From positions 186,001 through 250,000 of the forward strand of contig NZ_BMPW01000014.1 in assembly GCF_014647795.1 (NCBI RefSeq): DNA of 64,000 nucleotides. Reading direction: 5' to 3'. Source of the DNA: Actinoplanes campanulatus. GTDB taxonomy: Bacteria; Actinomycetota; Actinomycetes; Mycobacteriales; Micromonosporaceae. Numbering within the stretch: the stretch's first letter is position 1; each line of letters opens with the position of its first letter. Shown one piece after another: positions 39,463 to 48,133 of this stretch. The position numbers and the translations under genes were made by a program. The notes beneath the pieces are model-generated. The model had not been told where the DNA came from. It saw nothing but the letters and a program-made list of their open reading frames with translations, and searched no databases.

Positions 39463-41076
39463 GTGAGTCAGAGCGTGTCGTCAGCAGCCACGACGGCGGG
39501 TGTCGGAGTCCAGGCGGCCAAACGGCGTACCTTCGCGGTGATCTCGCACCCGGACGCCGGCAAGTCGACGATGACCGAGGCGCTCGCCCTGCACGCCCGG
39601 GTGATCGGGCAGGCCGGGGCGGTGCACGGCAAGGGCGACCGCCGGGGCGTGGTCTCCGACTGGATGGCCATGGAGCAGGAGCGCGGCATCTCGGTCACCT
39701 CGGCCGCGTTGCAGTTCTCCTACCGGGACACGGTCATCAACCTGCTGGACACCCCCGGTCACGCCGACTTCTCCGAGGACACCTACCGGGTGATCACCGC
39801 GGTGGACAGCGCCGTCATGCTGCTGGACGCCGCGAAGGGCCTCGAGCCGCAGACGCTGAAGCTGTTCGAGGTGTGCCGGCAGCGCGGCATCCCGGTCATC
39901 ACGTTCATCAACAAGTGGGACCGTCCGGGCAACGACGCGCTCGCCCTGATGGACGAGATCGAGCAGCGGATCGGGCTGCGGCCCACCCCGCTGACCTGGC
40001 CGGTCGGCATCGCCGGGCACTTCCACGGCGTGATCGACCGCCGGACCGGGGTGTTCACCCGCATGCAGCGGTCCCCCGGCGGCGCCGACCTGGCGATCGA
40101 GGAGGACATGACCGCCGCGGAGGCGGCCGAGCGGTTCGGGGCGGACTGGACCACCGCCACCGAGGAGCTGGAGCTCCTCGAGATGACCGGCGCCGACCAC
40201 GACCAGGAGGCGTTCCTGGGGGCGACCACCACGCCGGTGCTGTTCGGCGCGGCGGTCGCGAACCTCGGCGTACGCCAGCTGTTGAACGTGCTCGTGGAGC
40301 TGGCGCCGCCGGCGACCGCGCGGCCGACCGCGGCCGGCACCGACCAGCCGGTCGACGCGCCGTTCTCCGGGTTCGTCTTCAAGATCCAGGCGAACATGAA
40401 CCGGGCCCACCGCGATCAGGTGGCGTTCATGCGGGTGTGCTCCGGCAAATTCGAGCGTGGCATGGTCGTCACCCACGGCGGCACCGGCAAGCCGTTCACC
40501 ACGAAGTACGCGCAGCAGATCTTCGGGCAGGGCCGCGACACCATCGACGAGGCGTTCCCCGGCGACGTGGTCGGCCTGGTCAACGCGACGGCGCTGGGCA
40601 TCGGCGACACGCTCTACGCGGGCCGCCCGGTGCGTTACCCGGCACTGCCGTCGTTCCCGCCGGAGCACTTCGCGGCGGTCCGCACCGACGACACCTCTGC
40701 ATACAAGCGGTTCCGCCGCGGCATCGAGCAGCTCGACGCCGAGGGTGTGATCCAGGTGCTGCGTTCCGAGCAGCGCGGCGACGGCACCCCGGTGTTCGCC
40801 GCCGTCGGGCCGATGCAGTTCGAGGTCGCCACCCACCGTCTCGAGGCCGAGTTCGGGGTGCGGGTGAAGCTGGAGTTCCTGCCGTACGAGATCGCCGCCG
40901 TCACCGACGCGGCCGGCCGCGAGATGCTGCGCGGCGAGTCGAACGTCGAGGTGATGACCCGGGTCCGCGACGACGCGCTGCTCGCCGTCTTCCAGCACCG
41001 CTGGCGGATGCGCACGGTGGCCGGCCGCCACCAGGGCCTCCGCCTCGACGGGGTGATCGACGCCGGCCTGTCATAG
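39463..41076 (+). CDS. prfC: Peptide chain release factor 3
   Basis: 537 aa translational GTPase recycling RF1/RF2. G1 SHPDAGKSTMTEAL near 27, G2/switch I RGISVTSAALQF, G3 DTPGHADFSEDTYR near 95, G4 NKWDRPG near 151, and RF3-specific late motifs (FVFKIQANMNRAHRDQVAFMR, EFLPYEIA). GTG 39463 follows GGGGAAG; an extension to 39379 without a site is rejected. Convergent with the GH5 gene, with repeats between. Confidence 0.95.
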   Translation: MSQSVSSAATTAGVGVQAAKRRTFAVISHPDAGKSTMTEALALHARVIGQAGAVHGKGDRRGVVSDWMAMEQERGISVTSAALQFSYRDTVINLLDTPGHADFSEDTYRVITAVDSAVMLLDAAKGLEPQTLKLFEVCRQRGIPVITFINKWDRPGNDALALMDEIEQRIGLRPTPLTWPVGIAGHFHGVIDRRTGVFTRMQRSPGGADLAIEEDMTAAEAAERFGADWTTATEELELLEMTGADHDQEAFLGATTTPVLFGAAVANLGVRQLLNVLVELAPPATARPTAAGTDQPVDAPFSGFVFKIQANMNRAHRDQVAFMRVCSGKFERGMVVTHGGTGKPFTTKYAQQIFGQGRDTIDEAFPGDVVGLVNATALGIGDTLYAGRPVRYPALPSFPPEHFAAVRTDDTSAYKRFRRGIEQLDAEGVIQVLRSEQRGDGTPVFAAVGPMQFEVATHRLEAEFGVRVKLEFLPYEIAAVTDAAGREMLRGESNVEVMTRVRDDALLAVFQHRWRMRTVAGRHQGLRLDGVIDAGLS

Positions 41077-41375
41077 GCGGACAGGCGTCCGGCCGCTCAT
41101 GAGCACCAGCAGCGGCCGGGCCCAGGCAGCAGCGGAAAGCGGCCCAGGCCAGACGCAGGCGACGGCAGAGCCGCCCCCGCCTCTCACAAGCGACGACAAA
41201 AGGCATGCGGCCGGCACGGGCAACGGCAAAGCAGCCCAGGCCGGGCGCGGGCAATGGCAGAAGCCGGCAGGCCGGGCGCGGGCAATGGCAGAAGCCGGCC
41301 AGGCCGGGCGCTCTCAAGCGACGGCAAGAGCATGCGGCCCGGCGCGGGCGACGGAAGCAGAGCGGCCCCGGCCGC
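41077..41375. repeat. Repeat cluster between prfC and GH5 genes
   Basis: Contains two tandem 31-bp units AGGCCGGGCGCGGGCAATGG... (41238-41268 and 41269-41299) and two degenerate copies of the sequence covering the end of the GH5 gene (CTCACAAGCGACGACAAAAG at 41187 and CTCTCAAGCGACGGCAAGAG at 41310, compare CTCATAGGCGACGGCAGAAA at 41375). No coding potential seen. Confidence 0.6.
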
Positions 41376-43253
41376 TCATAGGCGACGGCAGAAAAGGGCG
41401 TCCGGGGTTTTCGAGGACAGGAAGCGTCCGGTGTAGGCGATTCCGGCCACGTACTCGTTGTCGGCGCACTGGCCCTTGTAGTGGCCGCTCGCGAAGTCAC
41501 CGCCCGGCCCACCGGCCGGGCGGTTGTCGCCGCGGTCGAACCACACGGTCCGGCCGCTGTCGGTGGCCGCCGTGGGCCGGGCGGTGGCGCACAGGGCGCT
41601 GGACACGGCGGCGCCCCGCACCGCGTAGCCGATCAGCACCGACGACGCCGGGCACTGCAGCTTCGTGTAGCCGGACGCCCAGTCGCGGGAGACGTGCCGT
41701 TCGTCGGTCACCACCTGGTAGGCGCTCCAGACGGTCGCGCCGGACACGTCGGTGCACAGGCCGCGGTTGCCGGTGTGGCTCAACCCGATCAACCGTTGAC
41801 CGTCCGGGCAGGCGGCCTTGCGGGCGCCCCGGTCCCAGTCCGGCTGTGCACGCATCAATGTTGACGCGATGAAGTCAACATGATCCGGGCTCAACATTGA
41901 CCGTGACAGGACAGGATCAACGTACCCCTGTCGTGTCGTGGCATCGACCAGCCGCTGCCAGGCGGCCGACCGCCAATCCGGACCGTCGATCAGCCCGGAT
42001 CGCCGCCCCGCGGCGTCGAAGAACAGCAGCCCCCACTCGTTGCCGCTCTCCGCCCAGCCGACCACCGGCCAGTAGGCGAAGTCGGCGTCGGCCCGGATCA
42101 GGATGTCGACGAAGTTCTCGAACCAGGCCCGTTGCGGGCTGCCCGGAGCGGCGTCGGCGGCCACCCCGAACTCGCTGATCCACACCGGCGCCGTGAAGTG
42201 GTTGCCGGACTCCCCCGCCACGAACAGGGCGTCCCGCTGCACGACGGCGGCCAGATCGGCGGCGCTCAGATCCCGGTAGCGCGGATCGGTCGTCTCGCCG
42301 GTCCCGGTGGCCCCGCTGTGGTTCGGGCCGGTGTAGTCGTAGAAATGCGCCGAATACACCAGCTTCCCGGACCGGACCAGGGTGTGCGACAGGGTACGGA
42401 CCGGCCGCAGTGTGGGCCGCTCGTGCGCGAACCCGTCCACCGGGATCCCGGTCCAGTTGATCCCCTCCACGATGATCAACAGGTTCGGGTTGGCCTCGGC
42501 GAGGATCCGGTCGCCGGTGCGCTGCGACGCGGCGAACCAGTCGTGGGCGTTGCCCCAGCCCCAGTTCGGGTCGTCCAGGACGGTACGCCGCACCTCGTTG
42601 TACAGATCGGCGCCGACCACCCGCGGATCGTCGCGGTAGCGCCGGGCCATGAACAGCCAATCGTCCTCCCACTGCTGCACGCTCTGCGACGTGTTCCAGC
42701 GCTCGTTGCCGTCGACGGCACAGCACCAGCGGGTGGTGTTGGTGTGGTTGTTGAGGATCACGGCGACCCCGGCGCCGGTGAGCGCGGCGACGACCCGGTC
42801 GTACACCTGCAACGGTGTGAGCCCGCGCAACTGCGGATTCGCGGCGACGGCCGGGTCGGTCACCGGGCGGGTGTCGCGCAGCATCTCGTTCGAGAACGGC
42901 AGCCGGACGCTGTTGAGCCCCAGCTCCCGGAATCCGGCGACGATGGTGGCCAGCGGCGCCCGGTCGAGCCCGAGCGGGATCCGCCCCGAGTTCTCCCCCG
43001 CGTGATGGTTGGCGTTGTCGGCCGTGTCGCCGGAGCCGTTCCACGTGCCGCTCGCGCCGTGCCAGTTGCCGGAGCGCAGTTTGAAACGCTGCCCGTCGGC
43101 GTCGACTATGTAGCGGCCACGGGTCGACAATGGGCCGGTCCATCCGGGTTCGGCCGCGACGGCGGCCGGTGCGCCGGGCAGCAGGGTCGCGAACGACGAC
43201 GACAGAACAACAAGCAGGCGTACGACGATGTGCACCCGTCCATTGAAGAACAT
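41376..43253 (-). CDS. Secreted GH5-family glycoside hydrolase with unusual C-terminal repeat domain
   Basis: 625 aa. Signal peptide to about 35 (LLVVLSSSFATLLPGAPA), GH5 barrel (40-430) with acid/base Glu in GADLYNEVRR near 218 and nucleophile Glu in VWISEFGVAAD near 361; NNHTNTTRW and HFYDYTGPNH are typical barrel positions. After a linker (SRSMLSPDHVDFIASTLM, 455-472) comes a ~140-residue domain of three repeats with spaced Cys (CPDGQRLIGLSHTGNRGLC, CPASSVLIGYAVRG, CADNEYVAGIAYTG) of unknown role, possibly carbohydrate binding. Beta-glucan or mannan substrate undetermined. Confidence 0.88.
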   Translation of the reverse strand: MFFNGRVHIVVRLLVVLSSSFATLLPGAPAAVAAEPGWTGPLSTRGRYIVDADGQRFKLRSGNWHGASGTWNGSGDTADNANHHAGENSGRIPLGLDRAPLATIVAGFRELGLNSVRLPFSNEMLRDTRPVTDPAVAANPQLRGLTPLQVYDRVVAALTGAGVAVILNNHTNTTRWCCAVDGNERWNTSQSVQQWEDDWLFMARRYRDDPRVVGADLYNEVRRTVLDDPNWGWGNAHDWFAASQRTGDRILAEANPNLLIIVEGINWTGIPVDGFAHERPTLRPVRTLSHTLVRSGKLVYSAHFYDYTGPNHSGATGTGETTDPRYRDLSAADLAAVVQRDALFVAGESGNHFTAPVWISEFGVAADAAPGSPQRAWFENFVDILIRADADFAYWPVVGWAESGNEWGLLFFDAAGRRSGLIDGPDWRSAAWQRLVDATTRQGYVDPVLSRSMLSPDHVDFIASTLMRAQPDWDRGARKAACPDGQRLIGLSHTGNRGLCTDVSGATVWSAYQVVTDERHVSRDWASGYTKLQCPASSVLIGYAVRGAAVSSALCATARPTAATDSGRTVWFDRGDNRPAGGPGGDFASGHYKGQCADNEYVAGIAYTGRFLSSKTPDALFCRRL

Positions 43254-43328
43254 GAACGGATTTCAGGAAATACCTTTCGGTGACCCAGATCACCGATGAG
43301 TTCCCGGGGCGGGGCCGGTCTACCCCGC

Positions 43329-43538
43329 ATGACCAACCCGGTGAAGGGCCCCGCCAGCTATTTTCCGTCGATCGAGAAGAAGTACGGGCAGCCGATCGCG
43401 TACTGGACCGAACTCATCCGCTCGTCCCCGCTCACCCGGCACGGTGAACTGGTCTCCTGGCTGAAGGTTGAGCACGGCCTCGGGCACGGGCACGCCAACG
43501 CCCTGGTCGCGCACACCCTCGCCGAACAGAGGAACTGA
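43329..43538 (+). CDS. DUF4287-domain small protein
   Basis: 69 aa. PASYFPSIEKKYGQPIAYW and HGELVSWLKVEHGLGHGHA are the DUF4287 core, a helical domain often fused to or accompanying DUF5655-type proteins. Function unknown. ATG 43329 is preferred over an upstream start at 43296. Confidence 0.82.
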   Translation: MTNPVKGPASYFPSIEKKYGQPIAYWTELIRSSPLTRHGELVSWLKVEHGLGHGHANALVAHTLAEQRN

Positions 43539-43651
43539 CCGGGCGGCGCACGGAGGCCCGGATCCCGCCGAGAAGCGGGGCCGTCCGGCGCACATGCGCG
43601 CCGAGTCGCGGCTCGTGGCGGGCGCGACTCGCCGGACCGGGACACGCCCGG

Positions 43652-44071
43652 TCCGGCGACCGACGTCAGGAGGCGTACGTCTGGAATTCGGCGACCTTCG
43701 GCGTACCGGAAGAGCTTGTGATCTTGAAGGTCAGCAACCTGCTGGTGGCGGACGGCCGCCTGACCGGGTTCGTGGACGGTGAACGGTTCCTCTACGGCGA
43801 CCCGCTGCTCGACTTCACCTCGGCCGCCCTGTTCCGCCGCATCGAGGACGAACCCGAACACCCCTTCCTTCAGGGGTACGGCGAGGTCCGTCTCGACGCG
43901 CCGGCGCTGCGCCGGCTCAGCCTCTACCGGCTGCACCTCCACCTGCTGATGACCGTGGAGATGCCGAGCCGGCGGATCACCCGGGAGGCGCACCCGGAGC
44001 GCTACGAGCGGCTGGCCGAGCTGCTCGACGAGGAGCTGACCGAACTGGCCCGCCCGGTGCCGGTCGCCTAG
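43652..44071 (+). pseudogene. Truncated aminoglycoside/choline phosphotransferase-family gene
   Basis: The C-terminal half of an APH/ChoK-fold protein is intact: SNLLVADGRLTGFVDGERFLYGDPL (metal-binding Asp in FVDGE) then FTSAALFRRIEDEPEHPF and terminal helices. The catalytic loop HGDxxxxN is reduced to VILKVSNLL, joined directly to a FGVPEELV segment that normally lies before the loop, so an internal deletion removed the catalytic His-Gly-Asp, and no N-lobe is present. Some translation from GTG 43718 is possible, but a kinase is not expected. Confidence 0.7.
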
Positions 44072-44132
44072 GTTCCCGGGTTGACCCGGGGTCGTAAGCT
44101 CGGTCGCTCGACAGGATGGAAGGCTGCCCGAC

Positions 44133-45047
44133 ATGACCGACATGACCCCGAGGCGTCTGGGAGCGCCGCTGGTCGTCGGCGCGCTCGCCGCCCTCGGGAC
44201 GCTGGCGACCTATCACGTGTTCGTGCGCACCATCTCCGGGCAGTGGCTGGACACCGCCGCGATGCTCGGCACCGACGTGGAGCATCCCCGGCTCGCGCAG
44301 ATCCTGACCCGGGTGCTGAACGGCACCACTCTGGCCGGTCTGGTGCTGGTCTGCGTGGTCGTGGTCGCGGTCGGCGTGGTTCGGCGGCGGCCCGGCCTGG
44401 CGGTGGCGGCGGCGGTGCTGGTGCTCGGCGCCAACGGCACCACCCAGTTCCTCAAGGACGTCCTGACCCGGCCGCCCATCGACCGGCTGGAGTTCGCGAA
44501 CTCGCTGCCCAGCGGCCATACGACGGCCGCCGCGTCGGTGGCGTTCGCGGTGGTCCTGGTCCTGCCCGAGGCGGTCCGCGCGACCGCCGCCCTGTGCGGG
44601 GCCGGTTACACGGCGGCGATCGCGATCGCCACCGTGTGGTCGCAGTGGCACCGGCCCAGCGACGCGGTCGCCGCCATGCTCGTGGTGCTGGGCTGGGGTG
44701 CGCTGGTGATCCTCGGCGTCCGGCTGACGAGCCTGGACCGGACGGCCGCCACCGGCCGCCCGAGCCCGCTGGGTGTGCTGCCGCTGGCGCTGACCGGGCT
44801 GGTCACGGCGCCCGCCGCGGCCCTCGGCTTCCTCGCCGCGAAGGCGTCCGAGCCGATGACCACCACCCCGGAGCCGAGCCGTATCGCTGTCGCCTCCGGG
44901 GCGGCCGGGATCGCCGCGGTCGTCGCCGCCACCTTCCTGGTGTGGCTGTGGCTGGCGACCGACGGCGAACGCGGTCAGGACGTGCGGCGGAAGGTGGCGT
45001 CGGCGCGTTCGGCGGCGGTGGAGACCGGGTCGATCCGCAGCACGTAG
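44133..45047 (+). CDS. PAP2-family membrane phosphatase
   Basis: 304 aa with six or seven TM helices. PAP2 motifs: KDVLTRPP near 107 (C1), LPSGHTTAA near 124 (C2, catalytic His), SQWHRPSDAVAA near 168-179 (C3). Likely removes phosphate from a lipid such as undecaprenyl pyrophosphate or phosphatidic acid. The last ~24 codons overlap, in convergent orientation, the end of the GH43 gene (73 bp), so its hydrophilic tail may be fortuitous. Confidence 0.88.
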   Translation: MTDMTPRRLGAPLVVGALAALGTLATYHVFVRTISGQWLDTAAMLGTDVEHPRLAQILTRVLNGTTLAGLVLVCVVVVAVGVVRRRPGLAVAAAVLVLGANGTTQFLKDVLTRPPIDRLEFANSLPSGHTTAAASVAFAVVLVLPEAVRATAALCGAGYTAAIAIATVWSQWHRPSDAVAAMLVVLGWGALVILGVRLTSLDRTAATGRPSPLGVLPLALTGLVTAPAAALGFLAAKASEPMTTTPEPSRIAVASGAAGIAAVVAATFLVWLWLATDGERGQDVRRKVASARSAAVETGSIRST

Positions 45048-46456
45048 TTGCTGTGCCGGATGTAGCGGGTCGGGAAGTTGTACGACTGGAACGACGACCA
45101 GGAGGAGTCCGCCAGTCCGGCCACCTGACGGAAGGTGGCGTCCTGCCGGAACGTCGCCGTCCCGTTGTTCGGTTCGAGCCGCAGCACGTAGTTGTTGTGC
45201 CGCAGGTAGTGGCCGGGGAAGTTGACCGACTCGAACGAGACGGCGGTGCTGTCGGCGAGGCCGGCCACGACGCGGAACTGCGAGTCCAGCGCCGGGGTCA
45301 CGTTCGCGTCGATGCGGGTGGCGAAGTTCGAGTGGCGTACGAATCGGTCCTGGAAGTTGTAGGACTGGATTCGCTGGACCGTGACCGCGCCCGGGTTGCC
45401 CAGCTCGCCGGAGGGCCCGGCCAGCACCGTCGCGGTGGAGACCGGGACGCCCAGGTTGGGGGTGCCGTCGGCGTTCCAGGAGATCCGCTGGGCCCGGCTG
45501 GTACGCGTGGTGCCGCACCCCTGCGAGGTGGAGCTGTTGGCGTGGTAGACGATCCAGTCCTCGGTGCCGTCCGGTGACTTGAAGAAGCTGTGGTGGGCCG
45601 GCCCGTAGACCCCGTTGGCGTCGCTGCGTTGGAAGAGCGGGTTGGCGAGCTTGGTCCACGCGGACCGGTTGAGCGGGTCGGAGCCGGTGAGCTCGAGCGC
45701 GCCGATCTTGTAGTCGGGGGTGCCGCAGAAGCTGGCCGAGTAGGTCAGGAAGGTGCGGCCGTTGCGCTGGAGCACGTACGGGCCCTCGTTGACCGGGTTG
45801 CCGACCCGTTCCCAGGCCAGCGTCGGCTCGGAGATGATGATGCCGAGCGACGCGGGTGTCCACGGGTTGGTCAGGCGGGTGATGAAGAGGCTCTGCAACC
45901 CGCCGTTCTCGAACCCGCCGTTGTTGTTGAAGGCGGAGAACACGAAGTAGTTGACCCCGCCGACGGTCATCACGCTGCCGTCGATCGACCAGCCGTTGTT
46001 CGGCATCAGGGTGAGCGCGCCCTTGTAGGTGTACGGCCCCATCGGATCGGTGCCGGCGCTTTCGAGGACGTGCTGGCGCTGCCCGCCGCAGCAGGCGGAC
46101 GGCCCGGCCGAGTAGTAGAGGTACCAGCGCTGCCCGTTCGGCCCGTTGAGCAGGTGCAGGCTGGGCGCCCACATGTTCGACACCGCGTTGGGCTGCGACA
46201 TCGTGAACACGGTCGTCTCGGCGGCGGTCTTCAGCCCGGCCAGGGTGGTGGATCTACGGATGAGGATCTTCCCGGTCCACGTCGTGGCGGCGTAGTAGTA
46301 GTTGCCGTTGTAGTAGCTCATCCACGGGTCGGCGCTGTTGGGAGTGCCGACGACCGGGTTCTGATAGGACGCTCCCGGCGCGGCGAGGGCTGGGGTGGGC
46401 GTCACGATGAGAGCCATCGCGGTGACCAACACGGTGATCATGGCCCGTATCCGCAC
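44975..46456 (-). CDS. Secreted GH43 arabinofuranosidase with CBM42 (AbfB)
   Basis: 493 aa. GTG 46456 after AGGAGGCGTGCC; signal peptide to LAAPG. GH43 five-bladed propeller: base Asp in SADPWMSYY near 42, pKa-modulating Asp in SIDGSVM near 158, acid Glu in NEGPYVL near 222. C-terminal AbfB/CBM42 (340-493) has the three trefoil repeats QSYNFQDRFVRHSNF, ESVNFPGHYLRHNNYVLRL and QSYNFPTRYIRHSNYVLRID. Architecture matches exo-1,5-alpha-L-arabinofuranosidases of Streptomyces. Divergent from the next GH43 with LacI-type sites between. Confidence 0.92.
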   Translation of the reverse strand: MRIRAMITVLVTAMALIVTPTPALAAPGASYQNPVVGTPNSADPWMSYYNGNYYYAATTWTGKILIRRSTTLAGLKTAAETTVFTMSQPNAVSNMWAPSLHLLNGPNGQRWYLYYSAGPSACCGGQRQHVLESAGTDPMGPYTYKGALTLMPNNGWSIDGSVMTVGGVNYFVFSAFNNNGGFENGGLQSLFITRLTNPWTPASLGIIISEPTLAWERVGNPVNEGPYVLQRNGRTFLTYSASFCGTPDYKIGALELTGSDPLNRSAWTKLANPLFQRSDANGVYGPAHHSFFKSPDGTEDWIVYHANSSTSQGCGTTRTSRAQRISWNADGTPNLGVPVSTATVLAGPSGELGNPGAVTVQRIQSYNFQDRFVRHSNFATRIDANVTPALDSQFRVVAGLADSTAVSFESVNFPGHYLRHNNYVLRLEPNNGTATFRQDATFRQVAGLADSSWSSFQSYNFPTRYIRHSNYVLRIDPVSTAAERADATFRRTS

Positions 46457-46473
46457 GGCACGCCTCCTTAAGC

Positions 46474-46485
46474 GTTAGCGCTCAC
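46474..46485. promoter_or_regulatory. LacI-type operator of the GH43-CBM42 gene
   Basis: GTTAGCGCTCAC, differing from the perfect palindrome GTTAGCGCTAAC at one position, 18 bases upstream of the GTG start. Confidence 0.55.
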
Positions 46486-46601
46486 AAAGATGACCGGCAT
46501 GTTACGAGACATCCATATGCGTCACAAGGCTTGATCCCCAGCCTCTGCGACCGCCTTCTATTTCCGCGACGTTTCTTGACGTGACGGGTGATCGACGTGC
46601 A

Positions 46602-46615
46602 TGTTAACGATCACA
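46602..46615. promoter_or_regulatory. LacI-type operator of the GH43-CBM13 gene
   Basis: TGTTAACGATCACA (five of seven palindromic pairs). Its ATCGTTAACA (reverse strand) is also found at 50073-50082 upstream of the rhamnogalacturonan lyase. Confidence 0.5.
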
Positions 46616-46648
46616 CATCCCCGTCCCCCACCCACAAGGAAGTCATCG

Positions 46649-48094
46649 ATGGGTCTTCGTGCTCGAATCCGTCGCAAGCTCACCGTCGCGCTGGCCGTGA
46701 CGGTGGTGCTGCTGGCCGGCTTCGCCTCCCCGGCGTCCGCCCAATACATCAGCGTCAAGAACCCGGTCGTCTCGCAGCGCGCCGACACCGCGATCTTCAA
46801 GCACACCGACGGCTACTACTACATGACCGCGTCGGTGCCCGACTACAAGCGCGTCGAGCTGCGCCGCGCCACCACCCTCCAGGGGCTCGGCACCGCCGCC
46901 ACGAGCAACGCGTTCGTCGCCCCGTCCAGCGGCGCCCTCAGCGGCTGGATCTGGGCGCCCGACATCCAGTACATCGACGGCGCCTGGTACATGTACTTCT
47001 CGGCGTCGCCCAACACCGCCCAGTTCGACCAGCGGCTCTACTGGATCCGCAACACCAGTGCCAACCCGATGACCGGTACGTGGAGCGCCCCGCAGCGCTT
47101 CAACACCGGCTGGGAGTCGTTCCAGCTGGACGCCGCGGTCTTCGTCAACAAGGGCGTCCGCTACTTCGCCTGGGCCCAGGACAGCCCGTCCACCAGCTTC
47201 AACAGCCACATGTACCTCGCCCGGATGAACGGCCCGACCGCGATCACCGGCACCGCCGTGGAGATCGCCCGGCCCACCGTGGCGTGGGAGAAGGAGGGCG
47301 TCGCCGGCGTCGTCGAGGGGCCGTCGCCGCTGGTCAAGAACGGCCGCGTCTACATCGCCTACTCGGCGTCCGCGACCGACTCCCGTTACAAGCTGGGCCT
47401 GCTGTCCTCGTGGGACACCAGCGACCTGCTCAACCCGGCGTCCTGGTACAAGCACCCGAACCCGGTCTTCCAGACCGCGAACGGCGTCTACGGCCCCGGC
47501 CACGGCAGCTTCACCGTCGCCGAGGACGGCGTCACCGACATGCTGGTCTACCACGCCCGCGACTACGCCACCCCGACGCCGGACGCGCTGACCGACCCGA
47601 ACCGGCACACCCGCATGCAGCAGCTGCTGTGGCGGGAGAACGGCGACCCCTTCTTCGGCCAGCCGATCCCGAGCACCGTCACCAACCCGGGCATCCGGGG
47701 CCAGCACAGCAACCGGTGCGTCGACAACTACAACCGCGACACCACGCTGAACGCGCTGGTCCGCCTCTACGACTGCAACGGCGGCACGGCCCAGCACTTC
47801 GAGCTGACCTACAAGAACGGGTCGTACTACGAGATCCGTAACCGCAACACCGGCACCTGCCTGTCGAACATCAACGCCAGCACCGCCGCGAACGCCGACG
47901 TCGGCCTCTACACCTGCAACGGCTCCACCAGCCAGCAGTGGATCGTGCTGGACCGGGGCAGCGGCTGGTTCTCGCTGCGCAACGTCGCCGGCAACACCTG
48001 CCTGGACAACTACAACTGGGACGCCGCCAACGGCGCCCGCCTCTCCCTCTACACCTGCAACAGCCTGGCCGCCCAGAACTGGCGCCTCGGTTAA
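46649..48094 (+). CDS. Secreted GH43 glycosidase with ricin-type CBM13
   Basis: 481 aa. Signal peptide 1-33 (KLTVALAVTVVLLAGFASPA). GH43 residues: QRADTAIFKHTDGYYYMTA near 42, FQLDAAVFVN near 160, EGPSPLVKNGRVYIAYSA near 223. C-terminal ~130 residues are a ricin B trefoil with QHF / QQW / QNW repeats and paired Cys (NRCVDNYN, TGTCLSN, NTCLDNYN). Substrate probably arabinan, galactan or xylan side chains; the subfamily is not resolved. ATG 46649 follows AAGGAA. Confidence 0.9.
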   Translation: MGLRARIRRKLTVALAVTVVLLAGFASPASAQYISVKNPVVSQRADTAIFKHTDGYYYMTASVPDYKRVELRRATTLQGLGTAATSNAFVAPSSGALSGWIWAPDIQYIDGAWYMYFSASPNTAQFDQRLYWIRNTSANPMTGTWSAPQRFNTGWESFQLDAAVFVNKGVRYFAWAQDSPSTSFNSHMYLARMNGPTAITGTAVEIARPTVAWEKEGVAGVVEGPSPLVKNGRVYIAYSASATDSRYKLGLLSSWDTSDLLNPASWYKHPNPVFQTANGVYGPGHGSFTVAEDGVTDMLVYHARDYATPTPDALTDPNRHTRMQQLLWRENGDPFFGQPIPSTVTNPGIRGQHSNRCVDNYNRDTTLNALVRLYDCNGGTAQHFELTYKNGSYYEIRNRNTGTCLSNINASTAANADVGLYTCNGSTSQQWIVLDRGSGWFSLRNVAGNTCLDNYNWDAANGARLSLYTCNSLAAQNWRLG

Positions 48095-48096
48095 GC

Positions 48097-48128
48097 GGTT
48101 GCGGGGGCGGTCGCCCGCCCCCGCAACC
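48097..48128. terminator. Bidirectional terminator between GH43-CBM13 and PL11 genes
   Basis: GGTTGCGGGGGCGG (48097-48110) / CCGCCCCCGCAACC (48115-48128): perfect 14-bp stem, loop of four, between two convergent genes (stops 48094 and 48134). Confidence 0.85.
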
Positions 48129-48133
48129 CCCAC

